DNA of 64,000 nt from Crotalaria pallida (Eukaryota; Streptophyta; Magnoliopsida; Fabales; Fabaceae), in assembly GCA_037953625.1 (NCBI GenBank), contig CM075655.1, positions 116,691,001 through 116,755,000 on the forward strand, given 5' to 3'. Made by a program: the position numbers and the translations under genes. Every line of letters starts with the position of its first letter. Within the stretch, counting starts at the first letter, position 1. Shown piece after piece: positions 23,601 through 36,890 of this stretch. Below the pieces are notes generated by a model, which did no database searches, had not been told where the DNA came from, and worked only from the letters and a program-made list of their open reading frames with translations.

Positions 23601-24209
23601 TTTACCTCTCCCATGAATTGTGCGCTGGATGGATGGGTTATACGAACAGCTTCAGGATAAGCCAAGCGTTGAGCATTTTTTCTATCATTAACGGTAGGCA
23701 TGTACCTTTGCCTGGTATCTGATATCGCCATGTAGTGGAACCTGCATAGTTGGTTTTTCATTAGTTAATAAAAAGTTTAATTTTTGCTTTGTAATCCCAA
23801 AAGTTATATATATATACTTGTTATCATTTTATGCTATTCATACAAGCTTAATATTATATACTAATTGTGTCGAAATTTAAAGACGTTAAATGACTGAAAA
23901 GTACATAATATTATATTGGATAATCCTAATCCCATATTTAAATATTACACATCAATTGAGGAAAGAGAGTAAAAAATATTTCATAATATTATGTTGAATA
24001 AAATGATTCTAGGTTTTTGGGTTTTCGAGGAAAAAGAGTAAAAAATTTGGCGAACAATATTAATTTATGTCAGGATAAATAATATAATTTAGTAAAAAAA
24101 ATGATAAAGTTGAGATATGATTTATTGAAAGCTCTTATTTTTTTTTTTTATAAAAGGTACTTGATGTAACTTTCTAAAAACTAGCTTTCAAAAACTATAA
24201 GCTTCCATT

Positions 24210-24258
<49 letters not shown>

Positions 24259-27200
24259 ATAAGCTTCCTTTTTGAAAACTATAAGTTTCTTTTATTTTTT
24301 ATCCACCAAACTATATTAGAGTAAAAAAAATCTAATGACCTGTCTTTGCGGAGCTTGTAAACGAATCTAATTTGAGCAACCTCAGCTCCAGGAAATCCTG
24401 CTGGACGATCAAATATTACGTATGAATAAAACCCGGAATCGCCTCTTCGTAATATATACCTGCCAAAATTAATATAACGAAATTTTATGTATAAAAAAAC
24501 AAGGTTTTTTTTTTTTAACAGCAAAGAAAAATAAAATAAAATAAAAAACAAGGTTAATTAATCAACTTCCATATACATATCCTTAATCCGTCTTTTTGGT
24601 TCTCAAACAGTAAGGAAAATTAAGACTAAATTATATGAATCCACCTTTTATCTATGTTTATGGGAACACTTGAGTCTGTCGTAGAAGATGTCCATGTTCT
24701 TAAAAATGAAACCTCCGCAATATTCTCGTCCGCTGCTATGACTGAAAAATTTGTCCCATGGACTCTGCAGTACAAAGTTTCAATTAAATAAATTTTGTAT
24801 ATTGAAAGAAAAATAAATAAATTTCTCTATTGAAAATATCAATGTTTTTAAAATCGATCCGGTTCAAGAGACAAGTCAATTCGGACATTTAATTACACCA
24901 TTATAAACCGGATTGAACCATTCTGAACCAGTCAAAACCGGACCATGGCCATGCAATTTAAAAAGGAAAGAAAAGCAGTTCAAATTTGGCAGAAACTAAT
25001 CTGTTTAACTACAATAACATTGTTAATTTGCAGTTTATGTTATTAAATAAATAAATTTATTAGCAGCAGGTAGGTTAATTTTTATAATACATTATTTTCC
25101 CAATTTATAGTTTAATCGGTTATCAGTTGGTATTTGGTAGAGTTGGGACATGGAACAGTGAAACCAGAATTCAAATCATAATAACAATGTTAAATATTTG
25201 CCTATTAAAAAAAAGAAAGTTAAACCAATAAACCATCCCTGTTTTAAAAACATTGGAAAATATATATCACCTAAATTAGAAGGTCATTTATGCAAGCATT
25301 ATTTCATAATTAGTGTTATATGGATGCGCCATAACAATTGAAGAAAGTCATTTTTGATAATGAAATATGATTGGTTGGGGAAATGATTTGAGACATGGTT
25401 TGAGATAGGGGATCCGGTTCCTCACTTTAACCCCAATTTGCAATTATTAGGCAGTTTGTCATTATCATTTAGCTCTTTATTTATTGTTAGTTTTATCAAG
25501 TGTACGAATACAAAAATATATTGAGAGTAGTCGAAATGTTATACCTCTGGGAATCATCAGAAGTAGCTTGTTTTCCCGGTTCATTCCAAACAACATCGAC
25601 GTACCTACAAATATTAGAGCGAATTGATTATGACATCAATCCATGACATATTATGGTTATATAGCTAGTGGATCCAATTTTTATGCCATAATTCTGATTG
25701 ATTAAATATAGAGTAGGTACCCTCTATTGTTTTCGTCTAGTTTAGTATCAAGTAGATTGTTAATTCCGGAATATGATATTCCAAGAACATAGCCCTCCGG
25801 GTTTGCCAAGGTAACGGAAACGATGCCGTTGTCAATTATCACCTGAAAATAGAAACCAATTATCAAGGCTTGTTAAAAACCCAAGTACTAGACTACTAGT
25901 ATTTGACGAGAAAATCTGACCAATAATTTTTTTAATTAACGATAAACCTGCATCACCTGCTTATTATTATGTGTATTATTCACGGTGACAGGAAAATAAT
26001 CAGATGTGGATTGTAGGTTCTCCCGTAAACTTTTTCTGCAAGTGGAAACCATGCATTATATTGATGGAAAAGAGTGAGAATAAAATAATATTACATTATC
26101 ACCAAAAAAAAAAATATTACATTAAATTAAATTCATGACGATAAAAAATATTAAAGTTAAGTTCGAGACTTTAAAAGATAATAATACTAATAAGTTCAAA
26201 GCGTTACTTTGACAAAATAAAAAGAAAGTTCAATGCGTTAGGTTGACATTTAAATGGGACAATATTCATTATTCAAAGGTGAAATTAAAAGCACTTAAGA
26301 AAAGGTGAAATTAAGAGAAGGAATCTAGCTTATTATAAATAAATTATCGCATGCTCCTGTACTAGGGAGAGCTTATTTTCCCTCCCTATTCCCTTAGATA
26401 AGTCGTTTCTGGTTACCTATATGGGAATTAACTTGTATGAAAGCGAAATATAAACCGCTAATAACTAAATACACAAACATTCAAATAACTCGTCAAATGT
26501 ATATAAAGTGTGAAAGTGATAACTTGTTTAAACGTAAACGGCGCAATGGGAATTTCCGGTGCATGGTTATGTTCTGAAAGGGATACATGTAAGGAGATTT
26601 CTAATATGCAATCCAAAATTGGAGTGTTGTCATGTAACCTTCTCTTAAACTAATGGAAAGTTGTCATTTAATTTACCTGTACCATATCATCATTTGAAGT
26701 AGTCAAATTTAATTTTTTGCAATTTGGTCCAACTTAAATAGTAAATTAAAATTTTAGTCCTTTGTACCTATAGATAAATTATAAGTTTTAATTTTAAAAA
26801 GCATTATTAAAAAAAATCAAAGTATGCTGCTGGTGGTTCTAATGAGCACAACTTAATTTAATTTTTATGTTAGACTAAATTGCAAAACTTAATTTTGACT
26901 AATTTAAGTAATGATATGACATATGTGTCTTAGGTGACAAGATTTTATTGGTTTAACAATAGGTTGCATAGCAACCATTCAATTTTTGATTGCATGATAG
27001 TAACACCTATATGTAAATAGAACACCTTAGATGTAATTGTTAGCTCAATTTTTTTTATTTTTATAAATATGTTGGATTCTTAGATGTAACCATGTAAAAA
27101 ATACCAAATAATAACTTTCGATCTTTCAATTATACTGTCTCTCAAAAGGTTAAGCGGAAATTAGAGATAAAAAAAGTTATTAAAAAAGAAATCTCTTGAT

Positions 27201-28886
27201 AAGTGGATAACTAAACTAAGGCACTGTTAGACACGAAAAGCTTATGTTTTTTTAGTGTGTTTATAATTTTTAGATTTAGTTAATAAGTAAATAGCCTCGT
27301 TCTATAAACATAAAAGAACTAAAAATAATAATTTAATTAATTATTAATTATTATTTAAATATTAATTTTATGCTTAAATTAATCAATTAATTTAGTAAAT
27401 TAATAAAAAGAAAAAGGAATAAATTAAAATAATAAATATAAATAATATAATGTTGCATATTTTTTTGTTATTTAGGCTATATTTGGTGTGCTTAGTTAGG
27501 AGTTTTTTAGTTAGCTAACATCTTTTAGATTTAGTTAATAAGTTATTAGTTTCGTTCGATGAATACAAATCAAATTAAAAAAGAATGTAGTTTTTAAAAG
27601 ATGAGCTTATAGTTTTTGAAAGTTAATTTTTTTAAAAAATATTTCAAGTAAATTTTAAGAAATTAAACTACTCTTTTCGGTTTGAAATATAAGAAGAAAA
27701 AATTATACTTCTCTTGGTTTAAAATAAATATAAAGTAATCAATTTTCATAAATTTTGTTTCAATCCCAATGCTACTTTCCTAAAATATTTCTAAAAAATT
27801 GTTATCTTATTTAATTTTGTTTCATTCTCAATGCTACTTTCCTAAAATACTTTTATTTTTTAGTAATAAATTTGAGAAAATTAAATACAATCAACTAACA
27901 TCCTTAATCAAGTGTGAAATTAGTTTTTTTCCTTATATTTCAAACCGATAGGAATAACTTTCAATAATTCATGTTCCAATTATCCCTCCAACATGTTTTT
28001 AAAATTACATTAATTGCCCTAACCCAATTGATGATAATTTAATTTTTATTTAAATGTGAATTTAGTTAGTTATTAATTATAATTTTATAATACTTAATTA
28101 ATTAAATTCATATTTAATGAAAAAAATAATTTAATCAATCGTAACATCATAAATTTTTTATACTATTAATAAATAAAGAACAAAAAATAAATAAATTAAA
28201 TAATAAATATAAATAAAATAATGTTGAATGTTTTTTTAGGTCATTTAATAATTTTCAGCTACTAACATAACTAACTTTGCCAAACAACTCTATTTCAAAC
28301 AATTAACTTAATAGCTACAAACTACCTGCTAAAAGCTTAAAACTCAATTAGTTTCATAGTTCACAATTACAAGCTTAAAGTTCATAGTTATAAGCTAATT
28401 TTGCCCAAAAAAAATTCTATATCAATGTGCCAAATTGTTTGGTGCACTTGAATAACAATGTATCCGAATCTTACAAAACCATTGTATGTTCAGGTCCACG
28501 TATTACGAAAATAGTAAAACTTAATGTTTAAATATAATCAAATATAATGCAATGTCTTACTTTAGAATACCCTCCTGATTTTTTTCCTATTTTATGTTTA
28601 AGTGATTGGCTATGCTACATTGCCAAACAACTAAAGAGAGAAAAGAATCAGCTTAGTTGATAGAGTTGCAGAAGTTCAAATCTCAATAATAGCACTGATC
28701 TTTTAATACAAATAAATAAATAAATAAACAACAACAACGAACTTTGCCATTGAAAAGAGAAAGGGAGAGGTTGGACCTAAATGAGATATTCTCAGAAGAG
28801 GCACCGAGCAAGAAGCAAAGCTCTACAGCAATTCCAAACCACCATATGAACAAAACCTGTATCCTCCTCTGACTTGACACCTTCAT
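20635..28886 (-). CDS. Rhamnogalacturonate lyase (692 aa, 16 exons)
   Basis: Exons (minus, 5' to 3'): 28777-28886, 25948-26035, 25721-25842, 25545-25604, 24645-24764, 24340-24459, 23606-23741, 23199-23375, 22723-22878, 22483-22589, 22185-22278, 21947-22088, 21553-21712, 21339-21455, 21140-21263, 20635-20880. They sum to 2079 nt, all with GT-AG borders and matching phases. The product is a polysaccharide lyase family 4 enzyme that cleaves the rhamnogalacturonan-I backbone of pectin by beta-elimination in the cell wall. Residues 1 to about 30 are a hydrophobic secretion signal. The lyase domain starts near residue 67 (VIIDNGIVSVTLANPEGYVL). An Fn3-like domain spans about 399-478 and a carbohydrate-binding-like C-terminal domain about 485-690 (GPTLWEIG, GKTYIPTVWQI, HGIHGLYW). 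The frame is unbroken. Intron 1 is 2.7 kb. The N-terminal exon is the least certain part. Confidence 0.92.
24213..24256. repeat. 44-bp A homopolymer in intron 6 of the lyase gene
   Basis: An uninterrupted run of A flanked by similar AAACTATAAGCTTCC sequences on both sides (24193-24207 and 24253-24268). It may be the tail of a tiny retroposed insertion, or a slippage product. Confidence 0.8.
27671..27954. mobile_element. Stowaway-like MITE family A in intron 1 of the lyase gene
   Basis: Ends CTCTTTTCGGTTTGAAATAT and ATATTTCAAACCGATAGGAA are inverted and flanked by TA (27669-27670, 27955-27956). The interior carries the family A TTTTGTTTCATTC and AATTTGAGAAAATTAAATAC blocks. Confidence 0.7.
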
Positions 28887-29270
28887 CTTTTACCAATATC
28901 AACCTGCAAATAAATTGCAATTTCACGTCAGAGACAAGGCCTCAGAAGAAGAACATGTCAAAGAATGCCAAAAGGAACATATTAATATGGGTGATACTGG
29001 TAATAATAATTATTAAGCGAAATTAACTAGAGAGATATGCAATGTATACGTAATAACTATATAAATTCTTAAAGACACGTACGAACCTTGAGAATCACCA
29101 AATTCTTCTTGAGGAATGCTGTTTGTGAGAATCAAAGAAAACTAGAAGATGATGATGGAAAGAATGTTTGTGTGCAAAAACAATTAGTTCTTCTTTCCCT
29201 ATGTTTTCTTTGAAATTGTTGTATACTAATTTTCTTTGGAACCTTGATTATATTATATATGAACCTTCAT
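28887..29270 (-). promoter_or_regulatory. 5'UTR exon and promoter of the lyase gene
   Basis: On the minus strand a splice acceptor (ATTTGCAG) sits 17 bases before the ATG, and a donor (TCTCAAG then GTTCGT) lies near 29093. This predicts a separate 5'UTR exon around 29093-29200. A TATA-like TATATAATATAATC lies at about 29245-29262 in the right place. This is an inference from splice-site sequences only. Confidence 0.55.
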
Positions 29271-29732
29271 AAAACAGTACAGGCAACACACAATATAATG
29301 TCAAGTGAATGGCCTTTTATATATATATATACTAATGACCAAGTGAACCTAGCCTATCTTTGCTATTGCTCCATTTAATTTATTAATTTATTGTTTTGCC
29401 CTTTGACTCTTGCTACTGCCCCTAAATTCATTCCCATAATTTCTCGTAACTGCAAGTTCGACCAAGGTCCACGTGAGGGGTATAACAGTCTTTTAAAAAA
29501 TATATAATGAGTAAAAATTTGGCAAAAAGCTCGCAACTCTTTTCTTTTTATTTTTTACTAAATCACGCATCTCTTAATTAGGAAAGTAACATTGAATTTT
29601 ATGATTTCGAGACAAAATATTACTATGATATATTGCCAAATTATTAGGCCAAGTTCAAATACTTCAAGCGAACAATCTTAGATTCCTAAATTTACGTGGT
29701 TACTGCATCACAATCAATTTTGTTAACATATA
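29271..29732. other. Intergenic DNA, nothing recognised
   Basis: AT-rich upstream flank of the lyase gene. I see no gene. Confidence 0.5.
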
Positions 29733-30009
29733 CTCCCTCTGGTCCTATTTACATGACCCTTTTGGGGTTTTTCACATCCACCAAGGATTGTGGAAAAACT
29801 TGTTAGTGGCATTGGAAATTTGAAAATTTAATATACCTTGTCAAAATTACCCCGATAATTATTCTTGGAACTCTAAAAAGTGTTGACTTTATAGAGGTGT
29901 TTGTGGAAAGAAGTAATTAATTAAATGCTATTGAAAATTGAAAAGGGGTCTTATAAATAGGACCAAAATCAAAACTCCAAAAGGGTCTTATAAATAGGAC
30001 CGAAGGGAG
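29733..30009. mobile_element. Stowaway-like MITE, family D
   Basis: Left end CTCCCTCTGGTCCTATTTAC with downstream GACCCTTTTGGGGTTTT; right end AAAACTCCAAAAGGGTC followed by GGACCGAAGGGAG. TA flanks at 29731-29732 and 30010-30011. The interior is not shared with families A-C. Its AAAGGGTCTTATAAATAGGACC motif is partly doubled near the right end (29945-29964 and 29984-30001). Confidence 0.9.
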
Positions 30010-30270
30010 TAATACATCTGTCTCATATTTTGATAAAAGTTAGTCAATGAAAATTAAAAAAAAATCTTTTTAATGCAATATATTATTTATTTATTAATTA
30101 TAAATCGTTGTTACACAAATTCTCTTATCATTACAATTAATATATGTTACATTACTTTCTTATAAACATTTAAAAAATTGAAAATAATAATACAACTTTA
30201 AAAATTAATGAATCATCATATTTTTTTATAATTAAATTAAATGTGTTTTTATTTACCTATTCAATCACGA

Positions 30271-30275
<5 letters not shown>

Positions 30276-30304
<29 letters not shown>
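30276..30304. repeat. TA microsatellite
   Basis: About 14 TA repeats in an AT-rich setting. Confidence 0.85.
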
Positions 30305-30306
<2 letters not shown>

Positions 30307-31347
30307 CTTTAAAAAAATTATTTATTATTTTTACTTTAATTTAGAAAAAAAATTCTGCATTTTTTACCAAAATAATGGGATGTAGTGAGTATGAAAAGGA
30401 CTTATTATCAAATAATATTTTTATTGTATTTTATTTAACGATTAAAATATATACTATATCTTAAAGTACTATATGAGATAATTTTAAATATTCTAAGAAT
30501 ATTAATGCTATACTGTCAAATTAGTAGGCCAAGTTTAAATAGTCCAAGTCAGATTTGAGTAGATTCCTAAATTTACATGCACACCGTTAAAACTAAAATA
30601 TTTTTATTACAGTTTATCAAAAAAAAATATTTTTATTACATTAATTTTGAAATATTTATAATAACATATTGGAAAAATAATTAATAATATTTTTACTATA
30701 TCTTAAAAATATGTGTTATTAGTCTTCGACCCTGTAATTGTTTGGATGGGAAGATACCCAGTAAAACAAATAAAATAAAATAAAATAAAATAATTGCTTA
30801 AAATTTCTTGAATAGTATAGAAAATATGTTTTTTTTATATCTAAAACATGAATGATATTCATGATATATCTTTCTAATAAATTAATCATATTAAAATTTT
30901 TATAATTAACCATATAAATTAATTAGTGACATCTGTTATAAGATAATATTATTTATCTTATTAATGATTGACCACAATCCACAAATTCAAATAAAAATAA
31001 TGATTGACCTACAAATACAATTTGCCAATTTTTATGTTTTTTAGTGTGATCTTTAATTTAGACTAATGAGTTAGAGGATAAATTATTATTGTCGTAGGAA
31101 AATATTTCGTTTTTCATTTGTCAATTTGTATAAAAACTATACCTCGAAAAACCTGTTGCCTAAGTCTGGATATATTTATATGAATAGGATTTTTTTTTGA
31201 AACTTATATGAGTAGGATTTGTTGTTTGTACCAAATTAAATTATACAATCTTATAAAAAAAATTAAATTATACAAATTCTTATTATACCGCTTATAACTT
31301 TCTATATAATGTAAATTTCAATAATTTATCCGGTGATTAATAATTAA
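30305..31347. other. AT-rich DNA without a recognisable gene
   Basis: A 64-codon minus-strand frame (30719-30913) has the composition of random AT-rich sequence. A short AAATA repeat is present near 30766-30790. Nothing else is seen. Confidence 0.5.
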
Positions 31348-31614
31348 TCCCTCCGGTCTCGTATATAATAAATAAAAACTAAATTCATACTATTTATTAA
31401 GTAAATTAGTTGAGTGCATTTACTTTTTTAGAGTTCATAAAAAAATATACAACTTTAGGAAATATGCATGGGAAATGAAACAAAAATTAAATGATATTTA
31501 TTGAGATATCTTAGGAATGATTGTATTGAGAATAGAAAGTTAGTTAAATTTTGTTTATATTTGAGACCACTAATAAAGTGTTTTTATTTGTTTATATTTA
31601 AGATCAGATGGAGT
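31348..31614. mobile_element. Stowaway-like MITE, family A (worn)
   Basis: Left end ATCCCTCCGGTCTCGTATAT; right end TTTAAGATCAGATGGAG followed by TAT. The interior contains AAATGAAACAAAAATTAAAT and AGGAATGATTGTATTGAGAA, shared with 38024-38282. Confidence 0.65.
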
Positions 31615-32506
31615 ATATATTATATAGATAGTTTGTGACAAATTTGAGAAAATTTAAAGATCATTAAATGTATATTCAAACAGTTTGATTTTCATATACT
31701 TTTACGACATATATTTTGCTAATTTTCACGTATGTAAATAACGAAGTACTAAATGATTTTGAATTTTTTGAAAAATTTGATACAAACTATCTATATGATA
31801 GAAACTTTCAATATAACGGTTGATTCGATTAAATTTAACTTAGTGTATAAGTTATAAGCAATATAAAAAACTAGTATAATTTAACTTAGTATAAACGAAT
31901 TCCTCCACAATTTATATATATTCGTACTATATTTAAATGGGAGCGTTTGGTATACACACCTAATTCTTCATGTTAGAAAATCAAGCAAATACATTGTATT
32001 GAAAAAATAAAGCAAAATTAGATATCCCACTTCTTATTTCTTCCCAAGTTTATCAATGGTATGGTTTATTATATACATTATACTTCAAATTGTATCCCTA
32101 AGTGAATTATTGCTAAGAAAAGCCTGCAAAGTTGAACCTACCCCAGTATCAAAATTAGAACCTATATTGGACAAAATCTAATCAACCAAAATTATTTGTG
32201 TAACCACATAAAAGCTCGTTTATTCGAACCCTGCCTCCGGACGAAGCAAAAGCTAGTAAACAAAATCAACCAATATATCTGTTTTTTTTCCTTAATATAA
32301 AAAGAAAATTTTATTAAAACTCTGTAGATAAGTGTATTACACCTGTTCAGGTTATAACTTATAAATCTCAAAAACTTTAAGTTGTATAGTTCATCTCCTT
32401 GTACCTGGGAGGTTGTATATATTATTAAAGACTACCTAGAAATTGACCAATAATAGTGAGGAAAAAAAAGGTGTAGCTGCCATTAATAATGCTAATACTA
32501 CACATC
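31615..32506. other. AT-rich intergenic DNA, nothing recognised
   Basis: No ORF of note, no inverted repeat and no tRNA-like sequence were seen. Confidence 0.5.
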
Positions 32507-32523
32507 TTGAATAATTTTGCATT

Positions 32524-32709
32524 TTTTTTTAAAACCAAGGTTATGATTCGGTCAACAGTGAGAGATTAATCTCTTTTGAGGTGGAAAAATTATCGAAATT
32601 GGTACAGCCTCTCCCAACAAAATATTTTACATACCTACAGCAAGAGTCAGACCTTTGACATCATGAATAAGAAATCCAGTGATCTATCAACCGTACTGAG
32701 CTTTATTAG
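32524..32709 (-). mobile_element. tRNA-derived SINE (third family)
   Basis: The plus strand starts with a T-run (32522-32530), so the element points to minus. Its 5' head near 32709 reads AAGCTCAGTACGGTTGATAG (tRNA-like A-box), with a weaker B-box (AAGGTCTGACTC) near 32650. It is bounded by a perfect 17-bp duplication, TTGAATAATTTTGCATT, at 32507-32523 and 32710-32726. Confidence 0.88.
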
Positions 32710-32726
32710 TTGAATAATTTTGCATT

Positions 32727-35101
32727 AGAAAGTGTCGGATGAATTATAACAATTAGTTCGGTTTTATGATTATATTAATCACAATTAGTTAAAATTTTTA
32801 AAAAAATTACAAAATTACGATGTCAATTTTCAGAAATTGTTCCGTTAAAAAATGGCTTTTAAATTACAGAACTAATGGAAGAAAACTTAATAAGATAAAG
32901 TTGAAAAGATGAAAATTAAAAAATCAATTTGAAAATATAAAATAACTTAAGTTCGTGATAACGAGTGTCCTAAACACTCATTAAGAAATTAAAAAAAATT
33001 AACAAGTATTAAAAAACTAAGTTATATATATATATTAGTAAAAAAATCATATTTTTCGCTTCCTTAATTTAATGACACTTGTTAAGATTTCGTAATATAT
33101 AACTACAACCTATTTAAAGTGTGTTTCTCTCTATATATATAAAACTTACTTGAAAGTAGAAAAAAAGTAGATGGCGAATATATATGTTAGTTTTGCCGAT
33201 AATTTTCTTAATGTGATGGATTGAATTTTTCTTTAAATTAGTTTATTAATTTTTTTATAAGACAAAATTTATTATAACCGGAAAATTATAAAATATACAC
33301 CCAGCCCCATAAATCATGAAACAAAGTATAATATGAATTTGAGCGTGCTAATGCCAACCTATTCCTACTGTGCATCTACTACATGCAGTATTAAGCTTTT
33401 AAATTAGCTAATTAATTTTGAATTGTCAATATAGTAGTATTAAGTTTTTAAACTATAGTATTAAACTATAAATTACATAAGTAATTTACACATACAAATG
33501 CAAAATAAATAAAACTTTAAAACTGATCTCGATGTGTGGATATATATGGCAACATGCTTTTTAATTTAAGAAGAATCAAGGAATCATAGTTGAAGGGGCT
33601 AAGGACAAGTGGTAAGCTCTAGAAAGCTTTGGCACACCTAACCGATAGCACACGTCAAGATCTTCAATTTTATTTTAGAAGAAGACAATGGGAGATAAAC
33701 TTGGAGCATATATAGGGGACTATATATAGCTAAATAGAGAGGGCACCTTTTGGGGGAATCAACACCTTGTGGAGGGCAGCTGACCATTTGCTAATAATTA
33801 AAGTCCTTTGTTAATTAATTTATTCAATTCAATTCAATTCGGAGAGAAAATTTCGTTTTCTCTTGTGGCTTGGGTATCAGAATAGTGATGAAACGTAACT
33901 GATCATGGACTAATTATGGGCAAACACTTTTCGCGTAGAAGAATCTGTGAAATTGGCTGGGTTGACGTCTTGACGGTATTTCTGAGCCACTCCAAAGTTT
34001 AAGAAACAATTTAATTATAGTCAAATTTATTTAAATAAATTCAAAATAAAAGTTAATTTTATTCTGAAGTAAAATTTGGAAAGTTATATTATAGGAATTA
34101 ATCGATTCTTAGATATATATTTTTTTAATGACACGATTCTTAGATTTTATGACCACCTTTTTTGATCGAGATATGCAAAAATATAAAGATGGGCGCACTT
34201 TTTATTTTCCATCCATGCTATTGTTAACCGTGAAACAAAAAATAACAATTAAAATGTAATAAAACAAGTGAAAGATAAATACTAATTAAACCAATTAAAT
34301 AATTACGTACCTGCGTTATATTTTAACTAAATTATGCTCTGATTTTATCGCGGACGAAACTGGGTCAGGAAATCTCTTTCACAACATCAGTAGTGACGGT
34401 AACGAATGCACTGAATCTCTAGCATCAAAATCATCCAAAAAAAGTGAGTAACAAAAAAAATCATCCCAAAATAAGAAAAAAAATGATATTTTCAACTCTT
34501 AGCGTTATATTTAAGGATCTTAAAAAAATAAAAAAAATTGCAAAATTTTACAAAATCAAAAGAAATAAAAAAAAATACTTTTAATGTTTTATATAACAAA
34601 TTGATCGATCATTTATTCAATAATTACTGATTGAACCTTTTAGTTTGGTGGTTTTTTTTTCTCTCTCTTTTTTTTTAATCAGTTTGGTGGTCTTTGATAT
34701 GGTATAATAATGTACTGTCAACTAGTCAAGTCAAATATTATATTCTTGCTATAAAAAAAAAAAAAAACTTACCCAGCAATTTAATGCATTATTAGATTAC
34801 ACACCAACAAACCAATTGATTATTTATCATTTATCATAGTATAATTTAACGCTATAAGTTAATTAATCAATCGCACATCGTCACAAGTATACAATTTTTA
34901 TTTTCAAGCATTTTTATTTATAATTAAGATTTCAATCTGAGATAATATTATTTATAATTTTTACCATCTATTTTTTTGACGAAGTACTGTTAACTAAGGA
35001 AAGTGTTGATTATTATTATTATGTTATTAACTAAATAAATTATTTAAAAAATAAATACATAAGTTTTTTATTCTTCCATAACATCATTCATCAATAAAAA
35101 T
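32727..35101. other. 2.4 kb AT-rich intergenic DNA
   Basis: No protein gene is seen. A TATA-like ACTATATATAGCTAAATAGA at about 33719-33738 and a small hairpin (GAGAGAAAATTTCGTTTTCTC, 33842-33861) are present, but nothing links them to a transcript. ATTCAATTCAATTCAATTC (33821-33839) is a short tandem repeat. Confidence 0.4.
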
Positions 35102-35113
35102 TATCAACTTACG

Positions 35114-35223
35114 TCCGCGTAAGACAGCCCAATTGGTGGCTGCAGAGACACTTATTAGAATTTCCCCCTCCCCCAGATCATGGGTTCTAGTCTCAGACCT
35201 CCCATGTAAACAAAAAGAAAAAA
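35114..35223 (+). mobile_element. Short SINE (about 110 bp), fourth family
   Basis: The head contains GCCCAATTGGTGGCTGCAGA, the centre a B-box-like GGGTTCTAGTC, and the end CCTCCCATGTAAAC with an A-rich tail. Target duplication TATCAACTTACG lies at 35102-35113 and 35224-35235. A related copy in the opposite orientation lies at 55909-56014. Confidence 0.85.
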
Positions 35224-35494
35224 TATCAACTTACGGATTCCTAAGTGTTGAGGTTCTAAAAAAATACTTTTTTAAAAAACAAAATTGTTAATTTTTTTTT
35301 TCAACATCACCTGTTTTCTTTCTCTCCACGATGAAGGTATAATTGAAAATAATTAATCGATATTACCTTCAACATAAAAATATATTTAAAAAAAAAAAAC
35401 AGACACAATTTATTTTCTCCGGAATAATCAACATTTAAAATAACAAATCTAACATGGTAACTAGTGTTCTAAGATTAAAATGAAAATTTACTTT

Positions 35495-35577
35495 TTTTTT
35501 TGTCAAACCTAGATGTTGTCTGGGCTTTACATTTTTTTGGCCCAGAAGCCCATATACCACCTGGTTTCGACCAAAAG
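35495..35577 (-). mobile_element. Short retroposed insertion (SINE fragment or 3' end)
   Basis: An 83-bp insertion starts with a T-run on the plus strand and contains TGTCTGGGCTTTAC and TGGCCCAGAAGCCCATATAC. It is flanked by a 14-bp duplication, TGAAAATTTACTTT, at 35481-35494 and 35578-35591. Source element unknown. Confidence 0.75.
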
Positions 35578-35591
35578 TGAAAATTTACTTT

Positions 35592-36087
35592 AAAAATTCA
35601 TGTATATCCTTTTCTCATGTATTTTTTCTTTATCGATCTGTACCTTTGTTAATGTTTCCATAATAATATATATATATATCATTTATAATTAAAATATTAC
35701 ATAGAATATTCGTTATCTAAAATATATTACATAGGATATTTATAATTTTTTTAATATACTTTTATAAAACCAATTTACACCAAGTGTTGGTTTAACAATA
35801 GGCAAGTTGGATCGTAACATATCTTTACTAATATAAAATGGCCAAATCTTGATATTCATCATTTGTTAATCAAATTAAATAGTAGTAGTAAGCAAAATAA
35901 CATTTTATAACATATGTTATTTTTTATGTTATAAGCTTATTTGTAAGATGATATATTTCATCTCATTTTTATTATAGGTCACATTTAATTACTTTACAAA
36001 AATCAAAGAGAATAATTATTTTTCTTGAAACTTTAAAAAATAATTTAACATTACAATTTTGAGAAAATAGGTTTTACACTATTTTGA
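35592..36087. other. AT-rich intergenic DNA
   Basis: No gene seen. The segment near 35965-36060 (TTATAGGTCACATTTAATTA) resembles one end of a family B MITE but no partner end was found. Confidence 0.4.
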
Positions 36088-36199
36088 GAAAATGTTTTTT
36101 ATACTGTGAACACATTATCCATTATTTATGGATTTATGATCATTGACTTCTAAAAAAAGTAAAGCAAATGAATAGCGGATAATGTAGTATAAGTGCATA
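36088..36199. mobile_element. Family C foldback MITE, degenerate
   Basis: TTTTTTATACTGTGAACACATTATCCATTATT on the left pairs loosely with GAATAGCGGATAATGTAGTATAAGTGCATA on the right, the family C pattern. Confidence 0.45.
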
Positions 36200-36460
36200 C
36201 TTCCTCCGGTCTTATTTATAAGCAAAAGAAGGATACTCCACTAATATAAGCAAAAATTAATTAACTTTATATTCCCAATATAATCATTCCCAAAATATAC
36301 TTATAATGTGGTTGAGTCATTTAATTTTTGTTTCATTCCTAATATAAATTTATTAAAGTAGTCTATTTTTTTTATGAATTTGAGAAATTAAATACACTCA
36401 GCTAACTTTCTTAATAAGTGTGAAGTTGTTATTTTTGCTTAAAAATAAAACCGGAGGAAA
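36200..36460. mobile_element. Stowaway-like MITE, family A
   Basis: Ends CTTCCTCCGGTCTTATTTAT and AAAAATAAAACCGGAGGAAA with TA at 36198-36199 and 36461-36462. The interior contains TTTAATTTTTGTTTCATTCC and ATGAATTTGAGAAATTAAAT. Confidence 0.85.
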
Positions 36461-36739
36461 TACCAATTAAACTCTACAATTTTATCCTCTTAACTTTTAT
36501 TAAAAATTTCACAAATATATTAATGGACAAAGAGCAAACAAAATTAAAAAAATAATAAATGTTTCATAAAAAATGCAAAATAACTTGTTTTGTAAATAAA
36601 TTTTTTTGGAATACGGCCCGTAAGCTGAAGGTCATTTTTCAAAGGAAAAGGCAATACATGAATTCATTTTTAATACTTCTTTGATTATTAATTTCTTTCT
36701 ACTTAGCTAGAGTATTAAATATAGAGATTAATGGGTATG

Positions 36740-36890
36740 CACAAACGGTGTAAAGTATTTTACACCATGACTCCATCATTCATCATTTATTTTCATTACT
36801 TTAATTTAAAAGTTAACGACCATAAACGGATGAACGATGGATGATGCACTGATGGTGTAAAAAACTTTACAGTGTCGGTGCATTAGCTAT
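36740..36890. mobile_element. Family C foldback MITE, best-preserved copy
   Basis: The left arm (GTGTAAAGTATTTTACACCA, then CTCCATCATTCATC) is complementary to the right arm (GATGGATGATGCACTGATGG, then TGTAAAAAACTTTACA). Each end also contains its own small GTAAA...TTTAC palindrome. Confidence 0.75.

Noticed and set aside
33690..34000. TATA-like motif and small hairpin as a microRNA gene
   Set aside because: The hairpin stem is too short and there is no second arm of suitable length.
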